Shown here in pieces: positions 57,202 through 64,000 of a stretch of DNA of 64,000 nucleotides; position 1 is the stretch's first letter, and the number at the start of each line of letters is the position of its first letter. This DNA is from an uncultured bacterium (GTDB taxonomy: Bacteria > Actinomycetota > Actinomycetes > S36-B12 > CAIYMF01). Location: the NCBI GenBank assembly GCA_903826575.1, contig CAIKEU010000013.1, forward strand, positions 1-64,000. Reading direction: 5' to 3'. The notes under the pieces were generated by a model. The model searched no databases. It saw nothing but the letters and a program-made list of their open reading frames with translations, and had not been told where the DNA came from. The position numbers and the translations under genes are program-made.

Positions 57202-58164
57202 CTAGCGCAGAGTCACTTGGCGATGCGCCAAACTGGATCGGGCGCGTCGTTCGTCGTCGGTTAGATCGTCTGTCTGCGCCAATGCCCCGTCAAGCCGCTG
57301 CTTGAGGGCAGCAGTTGGCTCCTCAATTGAATCGACCTCGGCTCCTGGCGCAAGATCCCATACCGGCACCAAAAGTCCATGGGCGCGGAAGGTGCCGATC
57401 AACTTGGTATCGGGGCCCAAGCCAGCCTCATCTCGAGCCAGTAGCCGTCCCAACGCAGTTAGGAGCGCTTCCTCTTCATGTGGCTGAGCCCAGCGCAGAT
57501 GTTCTTTCGTACCAACCCGACACCAATAGCCCGCATCCACCGACGTCAGTTTGCGGGTAGGAATGATCGACTCGCTAGCCCGCTCAAGTGAGGCTTGTAC
57601 CTCGCCAGTTACTTCGGCCGATGCGTCCATCCAGAAGTCGAAACTGTCATGAATGGTTACCTCGAGTGGCTGCGTTACGTCCAGAACGTCCTGAAGTCGG
57701 GGGCCGTCGGTAACGCGAGCTGGCGGAACGGGATTGCCCGGTTCAGTATCGAGCGCACGAACAAGTGCGTCGGCTACGTCGCGGCTTGCATCGCCTGAGC
57801 CCGTTGGGGTTTGCAGGCCCAGTAGAATCTGTCCATCGGCGCGTACGATTGCCGGCCACGCCATCGGCAAAACAGTCGCCAGCGTTACCTGACGTCCGTT
57901 AGCGCGCGCCGCGTAATCGCCGGCCAGCGTCAACGGTGACGTGGCTGAAGGCACGATCTCCCGCAAGCTAATCCAGTCCGTTTCGCTGGCGAGCCCCTCG
58001 AAAGGCCGACGAACGAGCGCGACAGCAGCCTCCGAGGCGGATCTGCCGTGGCACGCCTTGTAGCGACGACCACTGCCGCACGGGCAGGGTTCGCGCAGAC
58101 CAACAACGGGCACATCTACGTCTGTGGGCGCGACTGCGATGGAGTCTTTGTTCTTCTTAGCCAT
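57202..58164 (-). CDS. DUF5926 family protein with N-terminal SEC-C motif
   Basis: REPCPCGSGRRYKACHG. Confidence 0.85.
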   Translation of the reverse strand: MAKKNKDSIAVAPTDVDVPVVGLREPCPCGSGRRYKACHGRSASEAAVALVRRPFEGLASETDWISLREIVPSATSPLTLAGDYAARANGRQVTLATVLPMAWPAIVRADGQILLGLQTPTGSGDASRDVADALVRALDTEPGNPVPPARVTDGPRLQDVLDVTQPLEVTIHDSFDFWMDASAEVTGEVQASLERASESIIPTRKLTSVDAGYWCRVGTKEHLRWAQPHEEEALLTALGRLLARDEAGLGPDTKLIGTFRAHGLLVPVWDLAPGAEVDSIEEPTAALKQRLDGALAQTDDLTDDERRARSSLAHRQVTLR

Positions 58165-58194
58165 GGCGCGAGCCTACGCGACACGGCACGGCAT

Positions 58195-58980
58195 TCACGC
58201 GGTGCGTTCCTCGCCCAGCCATGCGATCACATCACTGGGTCGATTCGTGATGATTGCGTTAACTCCGAGCTCAGCGCACAGCAGTGCGTCGGACTGGTCG
58301 TCCACTGTCCACACATGCACCTCACGTCCCACCTCATGGGCGCGAGCGACGATGTAAGGGTCGCGACGAATGACGTCGATAGACGGACCGATGGCACGAG
58401 CATTGGATGGAATAGCGCCACGGTTTATCCCGTGCGGAAACTCCGCCAGAAAGACAGTTGGAAGATTCGGTGCCAGATCAGCCATCCGTCGGACTGCCAT
58501 GTACGAGAAGCTCATCACTCGGATGCGCATATCGTCACGATTGTCTGCGAGTCCGTACTGCGTTAGCAGGCGCACAACAGCACTTTCGATGGCGCCACCA
58601 AAACGAACCGGATGTTTCGTCTCGATTGCCAACCCAAGACCCGAATCAACAACAAGCGTAAGCAAATCGGCCAGTCGAACAACCGACTCAGGCGGCGCGT
58701 TCTGCGATCGGCCTGGCCACGTACGTCCACTCGGCCAGCGTCCAAAATCTGCCTTCTGAAGTGCGTCGAGCGTCTGCTCTGAGACAACCCCTTGCCCGTC
58801 ACTCACACGCGAGATATCACGATCGTGGACACAGACGACTTCTCCGTCGCTCGTAAGCCGGACGTCACATTCGATTGAATCCGCTCCATCAGCCACGGCA
58901 CGTTTGAACGCCGCCATCGTGTGTTCAGGTTCATACGCACTCGCTCCGCGGTGGGCCACAACTTTAGGTACAGGAGTCAT
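58195..58980 (-). CDS. Glycerophosphodiester phosphodiesterase
   Basis: VVAHRGASAYEPEHTMAAFKRAVADGADSIECDVRLTSDGEVVCVHD. Confidence 0.93.
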   Translation of the reverse strand: MTPVPKVVAHRGASAYEPEHTMAAFKRAVADGADSIECDVRLTSDGEVVCVHDRDISRVSDGQGVVSEQTLDALQKADFGRWPSGRTWPGRSQNAPPESVVRLADLLTLVVDSGLGLAIETKHPVRFGGAIESAVVRLLTQYGLADNRDDMRIRVMSFSYMAVRRMADLAPNLPTVFLAEFPHGINRGAIPSNARAIGPSIDVIRRDPYIVARAHEVGREVHVWTVDDQSDALLCAELGVNAIITNRPSDVIAWLGEERTA

Positions 58981-58982
58981 CT

Positions 58983-60374
58983 TTACTCTGCCGGGAGTAA
59001 GGCGCCGGGATTGAACAATCCATGCGGATCAAACGCATTCTTGAGCACCCGCATGGCCGCAATTTCAGCTGCACTTCGCGACAGGTGTAAATACTTTGGC
59101 TTCTGTCGGCCAACTCCGTGCTCGGCCGATATCGACCCACCGAAATCGGCCACGAGATGCAACACCGTGTCGTCAACTCGATCGTCATCTGCCGCTGGGC
59201 CAACAACTTCCAGATGCAGATTGCCATCGGCCAGATGTCCGAAGCTGAAGTAGTAGGCGACGTCGGGCAGTGGCATTACGGCGTCGCGAACTGCGTGCGA
59301 AAACTCATCCCACCGATGTCGCGGAACGGATACGTCGAATCGATGGGTGATACCGAGGTGACCAACAGATTCTCCCGCCAGCTCGCGGTACTTCCAGAAG
59401 CGGGCTTTGGCTTGAGCATCAGTAGCAACAACCGCTTCAACCTCACCGGGCAGCGTCATCGAGATTTCACCCGGCGCTTCAGATTCGGTTTCCAACAGAA
59501 GTAGATGAGGCGAGGGAGCCGACAGCGGCATGGGCAGGGATGCAGTGTCTGCAATGAGTTTCAACATGGGAGCATCAATGATCTCTGCGGCGAGCAAACG
59601 TGAACCGGATGGAGCAGCCGAACTCACGATCGACAATGCGTGCTGGGCATTCGCGACGCCAATAAGAGCAACGGCCGAAGCACGCGGTGGACGAACAAGA
59701 GCCAACCGGGCCGCAGTGATTACCCCAAGCGTGCCCTCGCTGCCGGTGAACAGGCTGGGGAAGTTGTATCCCGTGTTGTCCTTGATCAGCCCAGTCAGGT
59801 GAGACATCACTGAACCGTCGGGGAGAACGACTTCGATGCCAACAACTTGTTTACGGGTCATGCCGTAGCAGCACACTCGAATCCCGCCAGCGTTCGTGCC
59901 GATGTTTCCGCCGACTGTGCAACTCTCTCGAGATGCCAAATCGACACCATAATTCCAACCCGACGCGTTCACATGTGCGTGCAAGTCGCCGAGAGTGACA
60001 CCCGAGCCGACTGTCACCTGTCCCGTCAGCTGATCCACGGCATCAAGCCGATTCAGTCTGCGCGTCGAGACGATAAGCATCGGCGGATCGTCATGCCCCG
60101 GAACGGATCCGCCAACCAGGCCAGTGTTACCACCCTGTGGGAGCACCGGGATTTGGTGTGCGACACACGTCTTGATGACCTCGACGACCTCCTGCGTCGA
60201 TCCCGGTCGAACCACACCGAATACTGTTCCGCCGTATCGCCCAGACCAGTCGCGCGAGTATGAAATCGTGACGCTCGGGTCGGTAAGAACGTGATCGCGC
60301 CCAACGATAGCCACAAGGGCATTGACAACATCAACTGGTAACCGGGCGGTGAGTGCGGGCGTAGATGCGGTCAC
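58983..60374 (-). CDS. FAD-binding oxidase (glycolate/D-lactate dehydrogenase type)
   Basis: IPVLPQGGNTGLVGGSVPGHD…CTVGGNIGTNAGGIRVCCYGMTRKQVVGIEVVLPDG…HLADGNLHLE…EHGVGRQK. Confidence 0.92.
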   Translation of the reverse strand: MTASTPALTARLPVDVVNALVAIVGRDHVLTDPSVTISYSRDWSGRYGGTVFGVVRPGSTQEVVEVIKTCVAHQIPVLPQGGNTGLVGGSVPGHDDPPMLIVSTRRLNRLDAVDQLTGQVTVGSGVTLGDLHAHVNASGWNYGVDLASRESCTVGGNIGTNAGGIRVCCYGMTRKQVVGIEVVLPDGSVMSHLTGLIKDNTGYNFPSLFTGSEGTLGVITAARLALVRPPRASAVALIGVANAQHALSIVSSAAPSGSRLLAAEIIDAPMLKLIADTASLPMPLSAPSPHLLLLETESEAPGEISMTLPGEVEAVVATDAQAKARFWKYRELAGESVGHLGITHRFDVSVPRHRWDEFSHAVRDAVMPLPDVAYYFSFGHLADGNLHLEVVGPAADDDRVDDTVLHLVADFGGSISAEHGVGRQKPKYLHLSRSAAEIAAMRVLKNAFDPHGLFNPGALLPAE

Positions 60375-60445
60375 CCGCTCATTGTGTCTGATCAGCCAAC
60401 GCCTCTGCTAGATCGGTGCCCGAACAGCTAAACCGCACCCATCGG

Positions 60446-61339
60446 CTATTTCAAAAACTTAGACGTACGACGATCGGCAAGCGGTGAGCCATGTGTCTGG
60501 CAAACGGCGCAGTATTGAAGGGACGAATCCGCGAAAGAAACCTCACGTATGACGTCACCACATTCCGGGCAGGGCTCCCCCGTCTTACCGTGAACACGCA
60601 TTCCCAATTTTTTCTCTGACTTGAGATCACCCGCTGCTAGTCCAGCTGATCTCGTCATCGCATCTAACAACGTGCCCCGCATCGTGTCGTACAGCCGCGT
60701 AACCGCCTCGGAATCAAGGGAATCCGCCGCGGCGAAGGGGCTGAGTCGTGCCGCATGCAAGATGTCGTCGCTGTAGGCATTACCAATTCCGGCGATAGCG
60801 CTTTGATCCCTCAGGAGTCCCTTCAACTGACGTCGGCCGGCCGCACTCAACAGGGCACTAAACACGTCAACAGTGAGATCAGGATCCAATGGTTCCGGCC
60901 CGAGCTGACGTACGCGCTCGATATCGTCGAGTTCACGCACAACATGAATCGCGAGCTTCTTTTGGGTACCCGCTTCAGTCAGGTCAAACCCGCCGGTAGA
61001 GGCGCCAGAATCGTCGACAAACCCGACCCGAAACGCCAGTGGACCCTTGCCCGGCTTGGGCACCGTGGTTGGCACTTCGTCTCGCCACTGCAACCAGCCT
61101 GCACGCGCCAAGTGCGTGACGAGGTGGATTGGCTCGCCATTAGCATCCACCATCGCCACATCGATGAACTTGCCCCGGCGTGAAACGGCAAGAACATGAG
61201 AATCGACAAGCGCAGTAACCGGCGGGTTGAACGTTTTCAGCGCACTGATCGAAGCAAGCGCCACCTGGGCAACGCGGCGGTCAACAATTCGCTCGCGAAG
61301 AAACACCACCAGGGATTCGACCTCGGGAAGCTCAGGCAT
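60446..61339 (-). CDS. Fpg/Nei-family DNA glycosylase
   Basis: MPELPEVESLVVFLRER; zinc finger CPECGDVIREVSFADSSLQYCAVCQT. Confidence 0.93.
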   Translation of the reverse strand: MPELPEVESLVVFLRERIVDRRVAQVALASISALKTFNPPVTALVDSHVLAVSRRGKFIDVAMVDANGEPIHLVTHLARAGWLQWRDEVPTTVPKPGKGPLAFRVGFVDDSGASTGGFDLTEAGTQKKLAIHVVRELDDIERVRQLGPEPLDPDLTVDVFSALLSAAGRRQLKGLLRDQSAIAGIGNAYSDDILHAARLSPFAAADSLDSEAVTRLYDTMRGTLLDAMTRSAGLAAGDLKSEKKLGMRVHGKTGEPCPECGDVIREVSFADSSLQYCAVCQTHGSPLADRRTSKFLK

Positions 61340-61432
61340 AGGCCCAGATTGCCACGTTCATCCTCCACATGGCGGGCTATCTCTGCGCCACACACTCCTA
61401 ACTGTGGGATCGGCTGGTCAGAATCGCCCTTT

Positions 61433-61819
61433 ATGGGTGACACTGAGAACGTGAGCGAGCAACTGGATCCCGTAGTGGACGCAGTCCTTCCGGGACGTAT
61501 CGGGATTTTGGTTCGCATCCCCGTCCTGTCCGGTCGGCGGCCGGCCGCTCTCGACGTCCTCAACCGCTACGTCGACGACCTAGATAGTGAGCCGGGGACC
61601 GAGGCATTCATGGTCTGCATCGACCCGCAGGATGAAGATGTCGTCTGGCTTTACGAGTGGTTCCGCGATGAGGCAGCACTTGCGGAGCACCGCGAGGCAC
61701 CGCTTTTTCAACGACTCATGGGCGAACTGCCCGAACTCGTCGGCGAAAACCCGGGCTTAATGAGGCTGGATCCACTTCGCCTACGGATGACGAGCGCACT
61801 CACGGCGAACCTGTTCTAG
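61433..61819 (+). CDS. Antibiotic biosynthesis monooxygenase-like (ABM) protein
   Basis: EAFMVCIDPQDEDVVWLYEWFRDEAALAEHREAPLFQRLM. Confidence 0.75.
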   Translation: MGDTENVSEQLDPVVDAVLPGRIGILVRIPVLSGRRPAALDVLNRYVDDLDSEPGTEAFMVCIDPQDEDVVWLYEWFRDEAALAEHREAPLFQRLMGELPELVGENPGLMRLDPLRLRMTSALTANLF

Positions 61820-62250
61820 GAAACGTCCGTTTCGTTTGCCGAGCGATTGTTTGACCGCCGAACATAAACCAGACCGGCGATGGGTAACAACAACGGAATG
61901 AATCCGTAACCTTCACCGAAATGCGACCAGACGGTCGCCCGCGGAAATGCCGCCGGGTCAAGGAAGCTCCACGTTCCTACGACAAGTACCCCGACAAGTT
62001 CCACTGCGATAAACGTGCGCGCATGTTTCAACGACGCTGGGGTTCCTTGCCAAAGCAGAACCGTGATAAAGACGTAGATCAACGCTGCTAATGCCGACAG
62101 CAAGTATGCGATCGGAGCGTCAGAAAATTTCGTCGCAAGTTGAAATAGCGCACGCGACGTGGCCGCAATTGCGAATACGGCGTAGACGCCGATTATCACT
62201 CGCCCTGGTCCGTGGTGGGTCGCAACGTTGCCGGGCTTTGATTCACTCAT
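61816..62250 (-). CDS. Small integral membrane protein
   Basis: Multiple hydrophobic segments; overlaps upstream gene by ATGA. Confidence 0.65.
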   Translation of the reverse strand: MSESKPGNVATHHGPGRVIIGVYAVFAIAATSRALFQLATKFSDAPIAYLLSALAALIYVFITVLLWQGTPASLKHARTFIAVELVGVLVVGTWSFLDPAAFPRATVWSHFGEGYGFIPLLLPIAGLVYVRRSNNRSANETDVS

Positions 62251-62633
62251 TGGGTTATTCCTCCAGTCCACACCTGCGTCACGCGAATAATCAGCACCGC
62301 AAGGACAATCAGGGCCACCGCCGCGGCCCCACTACCCCATCGTCCCGGCTCGCCCTTGGCCCACACGATCATTCCCGGGGGCAGTGCCAAACACGCAATG
62401 AGGTAACACACGAACACGACAGGCTCTGCCGGTGCCGTGCCTTGCACCCACAGTCGTACGCACTGGAATCCGATAACCAGAAGCCCAATTTCGAGGACCC
62501 CTAGCAGCGCCATCGCCCACGTCGGCACTGACTTTTTCATGATCGCGAGCACGACAAGGACAGCGGCGAGGGCAAGGGATCCGTACATGACGACGGCCGT
62601 AAGTTGCTGAGCCGGGAAGGTTGACATCGTCAT
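62247..62633 (-). CDS. Small integral membrane protein
   Basis: Multiple hydrophobic segments, operonic overlap. Confidence 0.65.
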   Translation of the reverse strand: MTMSTFPAQQLTAVVMYGSLALAAVLVVLAIMKKSVPTWAMALLGVLEIGLLVIGFQCVRLWVQGTAPAEPVVFVCYLIACLALPPGMIVWAKGEPGRWGSGAAAVALIVLAVLIIRVTQVWTGGITQ

Positions 62634-62635
62634 AA

Positions 62636-63496
62636 TCAGCCCAACGCAAGTAGAGCGGATGCGACAAGGGCCGTGAGCATCCCAAAGATTTGAATCGGCC
62701 TAAGTCGCTCGGCCAAAACGAATCGTGCCAAGAACACCGTGGCCGCGGGATATAGGGATCCCAGGACGGCCACCACCGACAGCATGCCTAGATGAACTGC
62801 CAGAACGTAAAACGCATTCGCGCCTACGTCAAGAACACCAGCGCCGATGGCCTGCCATCTGGTTACTGAATCGGGCGGGAGGACCGGCGTGCGAAGTCGG
62901 CGGGCAACGATTAAGGCGATCGAGACCAAGACGACCGTCGAAGTCGTCCGTGCGAAGACCACTGGCCATAAACCAGCATCCGTCGGCGCAAGCCCGATCA
63001 ACGCAAAGAAGAATCCGATCCCGACACCAGCACCGAGCGCGTAGGCCAAGGCTCGCGGAGTGACGCGTTGATGAGTTCCATCGTCGGTTGGGTTAGATGG
63101 CTCGAGCCCAACGGTGATGATGGCAACAACTGCTAGCGCCATACCCACGTATGCCAGGGCCCCCGGTCGCTCACCTCGAAAAAGACCTACAACGACTGGG
63201 ATTGCCGCGCCTAGCACTGCCGAGATTGGCGACAGCACCCCCATGGGACCGGCACTCAAAGCCAAGTAAAGCAAGAGGATTCCGAAGGCTCCACACACTC
63301 CCGCGGCTATACCTGGCAGAGCGCTACCAGAACGATTTCCGCCAAGAATCAGCGCAACCGGAATGATGAACGCCATTCCCGCAGGTGTCGTCAGGACAAG
63401 GGTTTGTAGCGGAGTGGATTTTCTCGAAGCGAATCCACCGACAAAGTCAGCAACACCCCATACCAACGCTGAGATGAGTGCGAGAAGGGCGGCCAC
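62636..63496 (-). CDS. EamA/DMT-superfamily transporter
   Basis: ALLALISALVWGVADFVGGFASRKSTPLQTL… paired EamA-like repeats. Confidence 0.85.
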   Translation of the reverse strand: MAALLALISALVWGVADFVGGFASRKSTPLQTLVLTTPAGMAFIIPVALILGGNRSGSALPGIAAGVCGAFGILLLYLALSAGPMGVLSPISAVLGAAIPVVVGLFRGERPGALAYVGMALAVVAIITVGLEPSNPTDDGTHQRVTPRALAYALGAGVGIGFFFALIGLAPTDAGLWPVVFARTTSTVVLVSIALIVARRLRTPVLPPDSVTRWQAIGAGVLDVGANAFYVLAVHLGMLSVVAVLGSLYPAATVFLARFVLAERLRPIQIFGMLTALVASALLALG

Positions 63497-63609
63497 ACAG
63501 GTATCTCAGCACATCGTCGCTTGTTCGGCGCACGCCGCCGCACCTTCGAACTACGTCAACGCCGAATCACGTGAGGGTGTAACTGCAACCGAGATGAATT
63601 CCGCCGACA

Positions 63610-63948
63610 CTAGAGACGACGGCTGAGCACCAATTCACGCGAACCCGGGGCAATGCGCGCTGCCAGTAGCGGAGCCGACTGGGGCTGCTCGGCTACCGCG
63701 CGCACCGAACGCAAAACACGTGGAGTTGGCTCTGCCCACAGTCGCGGGACAATACCCCAGCAAATCATCGCAAGCGGAATCAGGAACGCAAGATTGAGCA
63801 ATCCGCCCATGTCGTGCAGTAGGGCGATCTGAGCCGCGGTAGAAACAACACCCAAGGTGAGACCGCTGAGCAAGGCAGCTGAGACGAGCATGCGGGCGGC
63901 ATAGGGGAGCGTGGTCGTCTCTGCTCCGAACTGCTCACGTCGCTTCAT
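63610..63948 (-). CDS. Small membrane protein, unknown function
   Basis: Hydrophobic segments LVSAALLSGLTLGVVSTAAQIALL and LLNLAFLIPLAMICWGIV; start inferred. Confidence 0.5.
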   Translation of the reverse strand: MKRREQFGAETTTLPYAARMLVSAALLSGLTLGVVSTAAQIALLHDMGGLLNLAFLIPLAMICWGIVPRLWAEPTPRVLRSVRAVAEQPQSAPLLAARIAPGSRELVLSRRL

Positions 63949-64000
63949 GCCATGTCTCCCTTGTAGGACGGCCACAGTGCGTAGACATTGCTTGTTTCAA

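Overview
This 64-kb window is a gene-dense bacterial chromosome segment, probably actinobacterial. The assignment rests on a bacterial proteasome activator (Bpa) gene, DUF5926/DUF4446-type genes, an actinobacterial-type ydaO leader upstream of an NlpC/P60 gene, and frequent leaderless promoters. I found no prophage, transposase, CRISPR array or rRNA. Supported content includes: three tRNAs (Arg-ACG, Ser-GCT, Ser-UGA); two small toxin-antitoxin modules near the left edge; a sugar uptake/catabolism region of about 12 kb (PfkB kinase, two ABC permeases, two tandem paralogous binding proteins, SIS isomerase, amidohydrolase, class II aldolase, GH4, DeoR regulator) interrupted by a YcnI/CopC copper block; a D-amino-acid lyase-like/RidA/class II aldolase block; a PotABCD-type polyamine transporter with cupin and cysteine-hydrolase genes; Moco genes (mobA-like, moeA); a SET-domain protein; bpa; serS; a c-di-AMP (ydaO/yuaA) riboswitch upstream of an NlpC/P60 gene; csoR-copZ-copA; and pheA, DUF5926, GDPD, FAD-oxidase, fpg/nei and EamA genes. 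The most unusual signals are non-coding: (i) both tRNA-Ser genes are followed by a module carrying a second partial copy of that tRNA's own 3' end plus a shared core (GGGATTYGGGAGGAG...CGACGGRTCCC in tRNA sense), a candidate undescribed tRNA-tail-associated repeat; (ii) a recurrent leaderless promoter architecture (TANNNT-N6..8-RTG) at many genes; (iii) several unexplained structured intergenic regions. All coordinates were read by eye from the sequence; no database search or folding was run.
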